Positions 24,647-33,647 of a stretch of DNA of 64,000 nucleotides are shown here, piece by piece. The position numbers and the translations under genes were made by a program. Each line of letters begins with the position of its first letter. The first letter of the stretch is position 1. The stretch comes from Embleya hyalina (lineage in GTDB: Bacteria > Actinomycetota > Actinomycetes > Streptomycetales > Streptomycetaceae). The notes beneath the pieces are model-generated. The model was not told the origin of the DNA. It worked only from the letters and a program-made list of their open reading frames with translations, and did no database searches. The stretch spans positions 948,960 through 1,012,959 of the forward strand of contig NZ_BIFH01000013.1 in assembly GCF_003967355.1 (NCBI RefSeq), in the 5' to 3' direction.

Positions 24647-26062
24647 ATGACCACGGACAGCAGAACGCCCGCCGTCGCGAAGGAGCCTCGTGTGGGCACA
24701 TCGGACGCCCTGGACGAGGACTATCCGCTGGAGCGGGTGCCGAGGTCCGCGCGCCACGCGTGGTTCAACGTCGCCGTCCAGCGTTTCGGCCAACTCTCCG
24801 ACCTGACCCAGTTCCTGCTCGGCGCGACGCTGGGCGCGGGGTTGAGTTTCTGGGGCGCGTTCTGGGCCTTCACGCTCGGTTCGGTGATCCTGGAGGTGGT
24901 GTGCGTCTTCGTCGGCGTCGCCGGGATGCGCGAGGGGTTGACCACGTCGGTGCTGGCGCGCTGGACCGGGTTCGGCCGCTACGGGTCCGCCCTGATCGGG
25001 CTGGTGATCGCGGTGAGCCTGTTCGGTTGGTTCGGGGTGCAGACCGCGGTGTTCGCCGCCGGGTTGCACTCGTTGGCGTCGGGTGTGCCGCTGTGGGGGT
25101 GGTGTCTGATCACCGGTCTGGGGGTGACGCTCCTGGTGTTGCGCGGGTTCCGGGCGATGGGGTGGACGGCGTTCGTGACGGTGCCCGCGTTCCTGGGGCT
25201 GGCCGGGTGGGCGATGACGGTGGAGATCTCCCGGCACGACATGGGCGATCTGCTCGCGTCCCCGCCGTTCGGCGAGCACATATCGATCGCGACCGGCGCG
25301 ACGATCGTGGCCGGTTCGTACATCGTGGGCGCGGTCACCACGCCCGACATGACGCGCTTCAACCGGTCGACGGGGGACGTGGTCAAGCAGACGCTGGTCG
25401 GGATCTCGCTGGGCGAGTACGTGTTGGGCCTGGCCGGGGTGTTGTTGGCGTACGCGGTGAAGTCGTCCGACGTGATCGCCATCATCACCGCGTCCTCGGG
25501 CGTGGTGGGGGTGCTGATCCTGGTGTCGGCCACCGTGAAGATCAACAACTGGAATCTGTATTCCGCCTCGCTCGGCCTGATCAGCGCCGTCGAGTCGACG
25601 ATCGGGGTGCGGTTGAACCGTACGGCCGTGACGATCGTCTTCGGCGTGCTGGGCAGCCTCGCGGCGGCGGCCGGCATCCTCGACCGGTTCACCGACTTCC
25701 TGACCGTGCTCGGTGTGGTGACCCCGCCGATCGCGGGCATCATGGTCGCCGAGTACTTCGTGACCAAACGCTGGCGCCCGCAACTGGACGCCTCCCGGGC
25801 GATCGGCCGGCTCCCGGAGACCGAACCCTCGTGGGTGCCCGCCACGATCGTGGTGTGGAGCGCGGCCTCGGTGGTCGGCTGGTTGTGCGACCACTACCAG
25901 TGGTGGGGCGTGCCGGCGCTGAACTCCCTGCTGCTGGCCGGGTTCGGGTACATCGTCGCCGGCCGGCTGAACCTGGTGCACCCGCACCGCGAACTCCCGG
26001 TCGAGCAACCGGCCCACCCGGCGGCGGCCCGTGAGATCGAGGCGGCCGCGACGGCGATCTGA
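24647..26062 (+). CDS. NCS1-family purine/pyrimidine/hydantoin permease
   Basis: A 471-residue inner-membrane transporter with about 12 hydrophobic segments, of the nucleobase:cation symporter-1 family (CodB/Mhp1 group). Typical are FNVAVQRFGQLSDLTQFLLG near residue 45, AGSYIVGAVTTPDMTRFNRS near 225 and VLGVVTPPIAGIMVAEYFVT near 355. I chose ATG 24647 because GGAGG lies 7 bases before it; ATG 24641 is too close. It lies between the two hydantoinase/DUF917 pairs and probably imports their substrate. NCS1 carriers take up cytosine, uracil, allantoin or hydantoins, and the exact cargo is not readable from sequence. Confidence 0.85.
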   Translation: MTTDSRTPAVAKEPRVGTSDALDEDYPLERVPRSARHAWFNVAVQRFGQLSDLTQFLLGATLGAGLSFWGAFWAFTLGSVILEVVCVFVGVAGMREGLTTSVLARWTGFGRYGSALIGLVIAVSLFGWFGVQTAVFAAGLHSLASGVPLWGWCLITGLGVTLLVLRGFRAMGWTAFVTVPAFLGLAGWAMTVEISRHDMGDLLASPPFGEHISIATGATIVAGSYIVGAVTTPDMTRFNRSTGDVVKQTLVGISLGEYVLGLAGVLLAYAVKSSDVIAIITASSGVVGVLILVSATVKINNWNLYSASLGLISAVESTIGVRLNRTAVTIVFGVLGSLAAAAGILDRFTDFLTVLGVVTPPIAGIMVAEYFVTKRWRPQLDASRAIGRLPETEPSWVPATIVVWSAASVVGWLCDHYQWWGVPALNSLLLAGFGYIVAGRLNLVHPHRELPVEQPAHPAAAREIEAAATAI

Positions 26063-26084
26063 ATCCATCGGCCCTTCGGTCGTT

Positions 26085-26132
26085 CGCCACATCGCCACAT
26101 CGGCACATCGCCACGCCGGCACACCGGCACAC
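26085..26132. repeat. Degenerate 8-bp tandem repeat
   Basis: Six head-to-tail 8-base units (CGCCACAT, CGCCACAT, CGGCACAT, CGCCACGC, CGGCACAC, CGGCACAC) lie in the gap before the second hydantoinase gene. They probably reflect replication slippage in a non-coding leader. Confidence 0.7.
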
Positions 26133-26166
26133 CGCACTCTCGCACTTCGGCAAGAGGAATCACCAC

Positions 26167-27780
26167 ATGCGCATCGGAATCGACGTCGGAGGCACCAACA
26201 CCGACGCCGCCCTGCTCGGCGACGACAACCGCGTCGTCGCCGGCACCAAGTCCCCCACCACCGCCGACGTCACCTCCGGTGTCGCCGCAGCCGTCGCCGC
26301 GCTGCTCGCCGCCCCCGGTGCGGACGGACGGCCCACCGATCCGGCCGCCGTGGACGCGGTGATGATCGGCACCACCCACTTCCTGAACGCGCTGATCGAG
26401 GGCGAACGCCTCGCCGAGGTCGCGGCCGTACGGCTCGGGCTGCCCGCGACCGAGGCGCTGCCGCCGATGGTCGACTGGCCCGAACGGCTGCGCGACGTGA
26501 TCCGCGGCGGCACCTGGCTGTGTCACGGCGGGCGCGAGTACGACGGCCGGATGATCTCGCCGCTCGACCCGGCGGAACTGCGACGCGTGGCGGCCGACAT
26601 CCGGGCCCGGGGGCTGCGGTCGATCGCGATCAGCTCGGTGTTCTCGCCGGCCGCGGCCGAGGACGAGATCCGCGCGGCCGAGATCCTGACCGCCGAACTC
26701 GGCGACGTGCACGTGTCGTTGTCGCACGAGATCGGCCGGGTCGGCCTGTTGGCGCGCGAGAACGCCACCATCGTCAACGCGTCGCTGCGCGAGTTGGCCG
26801 AGCACATCGTGGACGCGTTCGGCGCGGCGCTGACCGGCGCCGGGATCACCGCGCCGTTCTTCATATCGCAAAACGACGGCACGCTGATGGACATCGCCCA
26901 CGCCCGCCGCTACCCGGTGGCCACGTTCGCCTCCGGGCCGACCAACTCGATGCGCGGGGCGGCGTTCCTGTCCGGGCTCACCGACTGCGCGGTCGTCGAC
27001 GTCGGCGGCACCACGGCGGACGTGGGCATTCTCGTCGGCGGCTTCCCGCGCGAGGCGGCCGGCGAGTCGGAGGCGGCGGGGGTGCGTACCAACTTCCGCA
27101 TCCCGGACGTGCTTTCCCTCGGCATCGGCGGCGGCTCGCTGGTCGCCGCCGACGGCGAGGTCGGGCCGCGCAGCGTGGGCTACCGGCTCACCGAACAGGC
27201 CCTGGTCTTCGGCGGCGACACGCTCACCGCCACCGACCTGGCGGTGGCCGCCGGCGCCGCCGACATCGGCGACAAGGGCGCGGTGGCGGAGGTGGATCGC
27301 GCGTTCGCCGAACGCGGACTGGCCCGGATCGCCGAACGGCTGGCCGAGACGGTGGACCGGATGCGTACCTCGGCCGCGCCGCTGCCCGTGGTCGCCGTCG
27401 GCGGCGGCAGCGTGCTGATCCCGGGCGGCCTGCCCGGCTTCCCCGACGTACGCAGGCCGGCCCACTTCGACGTGGCCAACGCCGTCGGCGCGGCCATCGC
27501 CCAGGTCGGCGGCGAGGTCGACCGTGTCCACAAGGTCCCCGAGGGCAAGCGCGACCAGGTGCTCGCGGGTGCCCGGGCCGAGGCGATCCGGCGTGCCGAG
27601 GACTCCGGCGCCCGGCCCGGCACGGTCCGCGTCGTCGACGTCGAGGAGGTGCCGCTGGCATACCTGCCCGGCGGCGCGACCCGCATCCGCATCAAGGCCG
27701 TCGGCGACCTGGACCTGGACCGACTCGGCGCGGCGAGCACCGGGTCCGACGAGAAGAACGGATTCCCCACCCATGCGTGA
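26167..27780 (+). CDS. Hydantoinase/oxoprolinase-family protein (copy 2, intact ATP site)
   Basis: A 537-residue ATP-dependent hydrolase-type subunit. The ASKHA motifs are canonical: GIDVGGTNTDAALL at residue 3, GTTHFLNALIEGERL near 75 and VVDVGGTTADVGILVGG near 278. They predict ATP-driven opening of a hydantoin, oxoproline-like or related lactam ring. GAGGA lies 8 bases before the ATG. The end overlaps the second DUF917 gene by 8 bases, so they are an obligate pair. Contrast with copy 1 (23186-24541), which lacks these motifs. Direct substrate evidence is absent; the PucR and NCS1 context favours nitrogen scavenging. Confidence 0.85.
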   Translation: MRIGIDVGGTNTDAALLGDDNRVVAGTKSPTTADVTSGVAAAVAALLAAPGADGRPTDPAAVDAVMIGTTHFLNALIEGERLAEVAAVRLGLPATEALPPMVDWPERLRDVIRGGTWLCHGGREYDGRMISPLDPAELRRVAADIRARGLRSIAISSVFSPAAAEDEIRAAEILTAELGDVHVSLSHEIGRVGLLARENATIVNASLRELAEHIVDAFGAALTGAGITAPFFISQNDGTLMDIAHARRYPVATFASGPTNSMRGAAFLSGLTDCAVVDVGGTTADVGILVGGFPREAAGESEAAGVRTNFRIPDVLSLGIGGGSLVAADGEVGPRSVGYRLTEQALVFGGDTLTATDLAVAAGAADIGDKGAVAEVDRAFAERGLARIAERLAETVDRMRTSAAPLPVVAVGGGSVLIPGGLPGFPDVRRPAHFDVANAVGAAIAQVGGEVDRVHKVPEGKRDQVLAGARAEAIRRAEDSGARPGTVRVVDVEEVPLAYLPGGATRIRIKAVGDLDLDRLGAASTGSDEKNGFPTHA

Positions 27781-28831
27781 GATCGGCATCGAACAACTGG
27801 CGGACATCGCGCGCGGCGCGGGCATCCTGGGCACCGGCGGCGGCGGTGACCCGTACGTGGGCCTGCTGCTCGCCCGCGAGGCGGTGCGCCGGCACGGCCC
27901 GGTGACCGTGGTCGACATCGACGAGGTACCGGCCGACGCGACGGTCGTGCCGATCTCGTCGATGGGCGCGCCCACCGTGCTCCTGGAGAAACTGCCCTCG
28001 GGCCGCGAGGAGATCAACGCGCTGCGTGCCCTGGAGGCGGTGCTCGGCCGCCCGGCCACCCACCTGGTGCCGATCGAGATCGGCGGCGTGAACTCGATGA
28101 TCCCGCTGGCCGCGGCCGCGCAGACCGGGCTGCCGATCGTCGACGGCGACGCGATGGGCCGCGCGTTCCCGGAAGCGCAGATGGTGCTGCCCGGCCTGAT
28201 CGGGGTGTCGAACTCGCCGATGGCGCTGGCCGACGACAAGGGCAACACGATCGTGGTGCGGGCGGTGGACAACACCGAGGCGGAGCGCATCGCCCGCGCG
28301 GTGTGCGTCGAGCGCGGCTGCCAGATCTCCTGCGCGGACACCGTCCTGCGCGGCGACCAGCTCCGCGACGGTCTGGTCCCGGCCACGTTGACCCTGGCCG
28401 AGAACCTGGGCCGGGTGGTCCGCGAGGCCCACGCGGCGCACCGCGACCCGGTCGCCGAGGCCCGCGAACTCCTGGGCGGCGTACACCTGTCGGCGGGCAA
28501 GGTGGTCGACGTCGAACGCCGCACCGAGGGTGGCTTCGCCCGCGGCCGGGCCCGCCTGGAGGGCGAAGGCGCCGTCCTGGAACTCGACTTCCAGAACGAG
28601 CACCTCCTCGCCCGCCGCGACGGCCGCGTGGTCGCCACCACCCCGGACCTGATCTGCGTCCTGGACACCGAGACGGGCGAGCCGGTCACCACCGAGGGCC
28701 TGCGCTACGGCCTACGCGTCACCGTCCTGGCCGCGCCGTGCGACCCCCGCTGGCTGAGCCCGGCCGGCCTGGCCCTCACCGGCCCGCGCTACTTCGGATA
28801 CGACCTGGACCACCACCCCCTGAGCGGCTGA
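27773..28831 (+). CDS. DUF917-family protein (copy 2)
   Basis: A 352-residue partner of the preceding hydantoinase. Motifs shared with copy 1 are GILGTGGGGDPYVG near residue 17, PIEIGGVNSMIPL near 101 and DGDAMGRAFPEAQM near 122. The C-terminal region has VATTPDLICVLDTETGEPVT, matching VVTPDIIALVDTRTGEAL in copy 1. The two DUF917 genes are clearly paralogous, so the locus arose by duplication around the permease with the gene order inverted within one pair. The start overlaps the upstream gene, and a strong hairpin follows the stop. Confidence 0.82.
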   Translation: MREIGIEQLADIARGAGILGTGGGGDPYVGLLLAREAVRRHGPVTVVDIDEVPADATVVPISSMGAPTVLLEKLPSGREEINALRALEAVLGRPATHLVPIEIGGVNSMIPLAAAAQTGLPIVDGDAMGRAFPEAQMVLPGLIGVSNSPMALADDKGNTIVVRAVDNTEAERIARAVCVERGCQISCADTVLRGDQLRDGLVPATLTLAENLGRVVREAHAAHRDPVAEARELLGGVHLSAGKVVDVERRTEGGFARGRARLEGEGAVLELDFQNEHLLARRDGRVVATTPDLICVLDTETGEPVTTEGLRYGLRVTVLAAPCDPRWLSPAGLALTGPRYFGYDLDHHPLSG

Positions 28832-28835
28832 ACCC

Positions 28836-28873
28836 CCGGGTGCCTCGACGGTGTTCCCCGCCGAGGCACCCGG
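28836..28873 (+). terminator. Strong hairpin terminator after the hydantoinase locus
   Basis: CCGGGTGCCTCG pairs with CGAGGCACCCGG, with an inner CGG/CCG step around an A/C mismatch and a 6-base loop. It begins 5 bases after the DUF917 stop. It is a good candidate for the end of the 22.1-28.8 kb transcript. Confidence 0.7.
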
Positions 28874-28948
28874 CCGACCGCCGAAAACGGAGCCGCTCGT
28901 CCTGAGGTGGTGCGCCCGGTGACTCGGATCACTGCCTTGCGACGGCCC

Positions 28949-28981
28949 TTGGACTCCGTGGGCTTGAGTCTCCGGTAGGGG
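28949..28981 (+). promoter_or_regulatory. MerR-type promoter/operator
   Basis: TTGGAC (-35-like, 28949-28954) and TAGGGG (-10-like, near 28976) are separated by about 20 bases, longer than the usual 17. A dyad GGACTC-N9-GAGTC lies in the spacer (28951-28970). An over-long spacer with a dyad is the hallmark of MerR-controlled promoters. The MerR start follows 20 bases downstream, suggesting autoregulation. Confidence 0.6.
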
Positions 28982-29000
28982 GAGACGAGAGGGTGGGGGC

Positions 29001-29939
29001 ATGAACGGCGACACGCTCTACTCGATCGGCGATCTGGCCCGGCGGACCGGACTGACGGTCAAGGCCATTCGGTTCTACTCCGACCGCGGGATCGTGCCGC
29101 CGACCGAGCGTAGCCCGGCCGGCTACCGCCTCTACGGCATCGAAGCCGTCGCACGCCTGGACCTCGTGCGGACGCTGCGGGACCTGGGACTGGATCTGCC
29201 CACGATCCGAAGGGTCGTGGACCGGGAGATCCCGCTTGCCGAGGTCGCCGCGGCGCACGCGGAGGCGCTGGCGGCGCAGATCGGCACGCTGCGCCTGCGG
29301 CGCGCGGTGCTGACGGCGGTGGCCAGGCGCGGGTCCACCCCCGAGGAGATGGATCTCATGCACAAGCTGGCCAAGCTCTCCGAGGACGAACGCCGACGTC
29401 TCGTCGGCGATTTCCTCGACGCCGCCTTCGGCGACTTGGGCGCCGGTCCCGAGTTTGTGGGGATCGTGCGATCGATGACCCCCGAGCTGCCCGAAGACCC
29501 CGAGACCGAGCAGGTCGAGGCATGGGTGGAGTTGGCCGAGTTGTCCCGGGACCCGGACTTTCGCGCCGTCGTGCGGCGCATGGCCGGGCACCATGTGGCC
29601 GATCGTGCCCGGGGCGGTGCCGCGGGCCTGCGCCGCGATCCCGTGGCAACGGTCCGCGACCAGGTCGGTCCGGCGATGGTGGCCGGGATCGACCCGGCCT
29701 CGCCCCGGGCGGATCCGGTCGTCGCGGCGATCACGGCTCGGTACGCGCACGCGTTGCGAAGCCCCGACGACCTCGCTCTTCGGCGTCGGTTGTCCACCCG
29801 GCTGGAAACCGCGAACGACCCTCGCCGGGAGCGGTACCTCCGGTTGCTCGCGGTGATCAACGGCTGGCCCGCCCCGGAAAGCCCGACACGCGAACTCGAC
29901 TGGTGCATCAGCGCCCTGCAAGCCCGAATGGCGGCCTAA
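29001..29939 (+). CDS. MerR-family transcriptional regulator
   Basis: A 312-residue regulator. The winged-helix DNA-binding domain is at residues 5-75 (SIGDLARRTGLTVKAIRFYS, then RGIVPPTERSPAGYRLYGIE). A helical linker follows. The roughly 190-residue C-terminal domain is much longer than in metal-sensing MerR proteins and lacks metal-binding Cys clusters, so a bulky organic ligand (TipA/BmrR-like) is more likely. No efflux pump or enzyme gene is co-directional downstream. The nearest candidates are the convergent A-T-TE locus genes and its own promoter. Confidence 0.85.
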   Translation: MNGDTLYSIGDLARRTGLTVKAIRFYSDRGIVPPTERSPAGYRLYGIEAVARLDLVRTLRDLGLDLPTIRRVVDREIPLAEVAAAHAEALAAQIGTLRLRRAVLTAVARRGSTPEEMDLMHKLAKLSEDERRRLVGDFLDAAFGDLGAGPEFVGIVRSMTPELPEDPETEQVEAWVELAELSRDPDFRAVVRRMAGHHVADRARGGAAGLRRDPVATVRDQVGPAMVAGIDPASPRADPVVAAITARYAHALRSPDDLALRRRLSTRLETANDPRRERYLRLLAVINGWPAPESPTRELDWCISALQARMAA

Positions 29940-30088
29940 CAAACCACCCGCACCCCACCCCCCGAGCCCCGCCCAACAGGTACCACCCACCACGCAACCA
30001 CGTCCGCCCAAGCCCCACGGCCACCGCACTCCGGCAGAGGTCCACTCCGGGGAAGGGCCGCAGTCTCCTGCCCCGTCGCGTGTTGGGG

Positions 30089-32773
30089 TCAGGTCGGGGA
30101 GGTGTCGCCCAGGCATCGGTCGATCTCCCGGCGCAGCCGGGCCTGGAGCGTGACCACGTGTGGTCGCGTGGTGAGCATGTGGTGCTCGCCGGGGACCTGG
30201 ACGTAGCGGACGGGCCGGTCGGAGAACCTGTCCCAGTCGTGCAGGAGTTCGAGCCATAGCGCCCTGGCCTCGACGGGGGGCATGTCGTCGAACATCGGCA
30301 GCGGCGGAGGCTCCGCGCCGTGGAAGACGGCGATCTGCGGAACGGTCCCGCTCGGGTCGTATTCGGCCCGGACCGCCTTCAGGGACTCGGCGAGCGTCAT
30401 CCAGTCCGTGAACTTCGCCAGGTCCATGTCCAGTTCCTGCAGCCGCCGCTCCGACGCCGAGCCGATCACCTCGGCGAGTTGTTCCCCGGCCGGCCGGCCG
30501 CGCAGCTTGGCGGGCAGCGTCCGTGACTGCTCCGGCGTGATCAGGCCGAGGAAAAGGGCCAGTACCGAGATCGTCACGGAGAAGTCGAGGCCGGTCAGGA
30601 GCGGGCGCAGCAGTGGCGGAAAGTCGATGGAGCCGAGGAACGCCACCTGTTCGCCGCGCGATTGCAACTCCTGCGCGATGGCGAACGCGACGATGCTGCC
30701 GGACGAGTAGCCGGCGAGCGCGTACGGGCCGTGCGGCTGCCGCGCCTGGATCGCGTCGGTGTACGCGGCGAGCATGTCGGTGTGCGTCGCGAACGGCGCC
30801 TCGCCCTCGTTGAAGCCCCGGGCACGCAGCGCGTGGAAGGGCCGGTCGCCGGTGAAGTACCGGCTCAGGTCCAAAAGCGCGAGCACTTCACCCGCGCCGG
30901 GGTGCACGCAGAAGAGCGGTGCCTTGTCGCCGTCGTCACGCATCGGCACGACGGGGTCGTAGGCCCGTGCTTCGCCGGTGATGCGTTCGGCGAGCGCGCG
31001 TACGGTGGGCGCGATCAGCAGCGTGCTGGTCTCCACGTCCGGCACGTCGAGACGAGAGCCGACGGCGCGGCGCAGCCGGAGCAGGTCCAGCGAGGTGCCG
31101 CCGAGGTCGAAGAAGTCGGCGGTGGCGCTGATTTCGTCCGGCTTCATGTCGAACAGGTCGGCGTAGATCTCGACGAGGGCTTCCTCGGTCGGCGTGCACG
31201 GCGGCGAGTATTCGCCCTGGTGGCGCCGCACCAGGTCCGAGGTGCGCGTGATGGCGCCGGCGAACTCGCCGGCCTCCAGTTTGGTGCGCAGGGTCGACCG
31301 GGAGATCTTGCCGAGGCTGTTCTTGGCGAACTCCTCGCGGGGCAGGGGGATCACGAGCGCGGGCCGGAACGCCCAGTGCATGACGACGGTGCTGCGGACG
31401 GCGGTCAGCACGCCGAACAGCGCCCGATCGTCGTCGGTGGTCGGATGGAAGGCGATGACGAGTTGCTCCGTGTCGCTGCCCGGTGGCCTGGTCGGGAACG
31501 CGGCGACGTGCGACGGGGCGACGCCGTCCAACTGGTGCAGCGCCGTTTCGATGTCATGGCTGTAGTAGTTGACGCCGTTGACGATGATGCTGTCCTTGTT
31601 CCGGCCGATCAGCGTGAGGCGGCCGTCGTCGATCCGACCGATGTCGCCGGTGCGCAGCCACCCGTCTTCCGTGAACGCCGCGCGTGTGGCCTCCTCGTTC
31701 CGGTAGTAGCCGGGGGTGATCATGGGCCCGTGGAGCTGCAGTTCGCCCGCGTCGGAGATCCGCATGTCCAGGTTCTCCACGGGACGGCCCACCGCGGCGA
31801 ACTCCTGCTCCCGGTCCGCGTCGGGGAAGTCGAGGGAGTACACGCTTCCCGCGCAGGTCTCGGTCATGCCGAACGCGGGCCACAGCACGCCGTCGGCCAA
31901 TCCGAACTTCGCCAGGAACGCGGTTCCGGTCGCGCAGGGCACGGCTTCGCCGCCGCTGACGATGTGCCGCAGGCAGGAGAGGTCCACCTCCGCGGAGAGC
32001 CGGTACCGGTCCGAATTGAGCAGACCGAGCAGGAAGTTCGGGGTGAACGTGACGGTCACCCGGTGCCGGGCGATCAGACGCAGGAAGTCGAGCGGTTCGT
32101 CGAGGATCGCCGCCGGCGACGCGTGCACCTGCGAGGCCCCGGCGAAGACGGGCAGCAGATGGCATTCCAGGAGTGCGGCGACGTGGTCGAAGCCGACCCA
32201 GTTGAGCGTGACGTCCGCGGGCGTCAGGCGGTGGAACCCGTTCTTGGCGGGCATCGACGCCAAGAGGTTGCCGTGGGTGAGCATCACCGCCTTGGGCAGG
32301 CCGGTCGATCCGGAGGTCGCCATCAGGACGGCGACGTCGTCCGGACCGGAGTCGTACGTGTCGCTCGCCGGTTCGTGGCGCGCCAACTCCTCGAACGTGG
32401 CGATTCGCACGCCCGGCAGGTGGAGCCGCTCACCGGCCACGAGCAGGGGCCGGCCCAGGAGTTCGTGCATGTGCCTGTGCTGGTCGCGGTCGGCGTCCTT
32501 GGTGCCCGGCGGGAGCGGGCACGGGACGAAACCGCCGAACACGCATGCCCAGAAGGTCGGAAGGAACGATCGAGCTTCATCCAGGAGGATCAGGACATTG
32601 TCGCCGGGTCGCAGACCCTGCCGGCGGAGGCCGGTCAGCACGCGGAGCGCTTCGTCCAGCAGTTCCGCGTAGTCGCTCTGCCGCACGCCCGTTTCGGAGC
32701 AGTAGTGGAGCGTGGAAGTCGGGTGGGCCTGCGCCGCGCGTGTCAGCAGTCGGCCGATGTTCGGCATCTCCAT
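30089..32773 (-). CDS. A-T-TE single-module synthetase (NRPS-like)
   Basis: An 894-residue enzyme with an adenylation domain (about 1-530; ATSGSTGLPKAVMLTHGN near 155, WPAFGMTETCAGSVYS near 320, WLRTGDIGRIDDGRL near 395). A carrier domain follows (DFFDLGGTSLDLLRL, Ser near residue 590), then a type I thioesterase (LFCVHPGAG near 640, nucleophile GYSSGS near 710, GEHHMLTT near 865). There is no condensation domain. The A4 region reads NWVGFDHVAALL instead of the FDxS of amino-acid-activating domains, which I associate with A-T-TE quinone/furanone synthetases (atromentin synthetase, EchA, RalA) that dimerise aryl-pyruvates. That is inference. It lies 40 bases downstream of a methyltransferase. 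GGGGA precedes ATG 32773. Confidence 0.82.
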   Translation of the reverse strand: MEMPNIGRLLTRAAQAHPTSTLHYCSETGVRQSDYAELLDEALRVLTGLRRQGLRPGDNVLILLDEARSFLPTFWACVFGGFVPCPLPPGTKDADRDQHRHMHELLGRPLLVAGERLHLPGVRIATFEELARHEPASDTYDSGPDDVAVLMATSGSTGLPKAVMLTHGNLLASMPAKNGFHRLTPADVTLNWVGFDHVAALLECHLLPVFAGASQVHASPAAILDEPLDFLRLIARHRVTVTFTPNFLLGLLNSDRYRLSAEVDLSCLRHIVSGGEAVPCATGTAFLAKFGLADGVLWPAFGMTETCAGSVYSLDFPDADREQEFAAVGRPVENLDMRISDAGELQLHGPMITPGYYRNEEATRAAFTEDGWLRTGDIGRIDDGRLTLIGRNKDSIIVNGVNYYSHDIETALHQLDGVAPSHVAAFPTRPPGSDTEQLVIAFHPTTDDDRALFGVLTAVRSTVVMHWAFRPALVIPLPREEFAKNSLGKISRSTLRTKLEAGEFAGAITRTSDLVRRHQGEYSPPCTPTEEALVEIYADLFDMKPDEISATADFFDLGGTSLDLLRLRRAVGSRLDVPDVETSTLLIAPTVRALAERITGEARAYDPVVPMRDDGDKAPLFCVHPGAGEVLALLDLSRYFTGDRPFHALRARGFNEGEAPFATHTDMLAAYTDAIQARQPHGPYALAGYSSGSIVAFAIAQELQSRGEQVAFLGSIDFPPLLRPLLTGLDFSVTISVLALFLGLITPEQSRTLPAKLRGRPAGEQLAEVIGSASERRLQELDMDLAKFTDWMTLAESLKAVRAEYDPSGTVPQIAVFHGAEPPPLPMFDDMPPVEARALWLELLHDWDRFSDRPVRYVQVPGEHHMLTTRPHVVTLQARLRREIDRCLGDTSPT

Positions 32774-32813
32774 GATTCCCCGTTTCGTCCTTGCCGGTTC
32801 GCTCGCGTGGGCC

Positions 32814-33647
32814 TTACGCCAGGTGCGCGGTGAAGAAGGTGACCGGGTGGTTTTGCTGCGGACGGCCGTAGCGCTCACCCAGTTCGTCCACGGTGGACTC
32901 CGTCACCGACCAGCCGAGCGACGCCAGGTGCGTCCGGGCGTCGCGGCGTGGCTCGGTGTTCGTGATCCCGTTGATGTCGATCCCGAAGTCGGTGATCGTC
33001 GAACGTACGGTCGCGTCGGCGCCGCGGATGTCCGCCGCCATCGCCCATACCGCGATCGTGCTGCCGGCTGCCGACAGTTCGTGCATCCCGTCGAGCAGAC
33101 GCTCCTCGGCGGTCGGCGGCAGGAACGGAAACAGGCCCTCCGCCAGCCACGCCGTGGGCAGCTTCGGATCGAACCCGGCTCGATCGAGCGCGCTGCCCCA
33201 GTCCGTCCGCAGGTCGATCGACACCGGGCGCCGATCACACCTCGCGCGCGCGTCGGCCTGGTCGAGCACGTTCTGCTTGAAGTCGAGCATCGGGCCGTGA
33301 TCGAGTTCGAACACGGTGCACCCCGCGGGCCACGCGAGCCGGAACGCCCGGGTGTCCAGCCCCGCCGCCAGGATCACCACCTGGTTCAGCGCGAACTCGG
33401 CGAAGTAGTCGTCCAGGAACCGGGTGCGCAACGCGGTGATGCCGACGAGCGCCCGCAGGTTCTCGGCGTTGTCGCGTTGCCCGATCTGTGCGTGGCTGAC
33501 CGGGAAAACCTCGGACATACCCGCGGCACGGACGAAGTCCGCGGCGAACTCGTCCTGGAACAGCGGACGGTCGCCGCCGGTCTCGACGGCCCGCGTGGCG
33601 GCCACGATCACAGCCGTCACGTCCATCCGTGCTTCCGATGTCGCCAT
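32814..33647 (-). CDS. SAM-dependent methyltransferase (LCM/TIGR00027-like)
   Basis: A 277-residue class I methyltransferase of the group related to leucine carboxyl methyltransferases that is common in actinomycete natural-product loci. SAM-binding motif I is VVILAAGLDTRAFRLAWPAG near residue 93, followed by VFELDHGPMLDFK, an acidic residue for ribose contact. LPTAWLAEGLFPFLPP near 170 is also characteristic. The start at 33647 has GGAGGAAGG upstream. It is the first gene of a two-gene operon with the A-T-TE synthetase and would O-methylate its product or a carboxylate. The substrate is unassigned. Confidence 0.82.
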   Translation of the reverse strand: MATSEARMDVTAVIVAATRAVETGGDRPLFQDEFAADFVRAAGMSEVFPVSHAQIGQRDNAENLRALVGITALRTRFLDDYFAEFALNQVVILAAGLDTRAFRLAWPAGCTVFELDHGPMLDFKQNVLDQADARARCDRRPVSIDLRTDWGSALDRAGFDPKLPTAWLAEGLFPFLPPTAEERLLDGMHELSAAGSTIAVWAMAADIRGADATVRSTITDFGIDINGITNTEPRRDARTHLASLGWSVTESTVDELGERYGRPQQNHPVTFFTAHLA

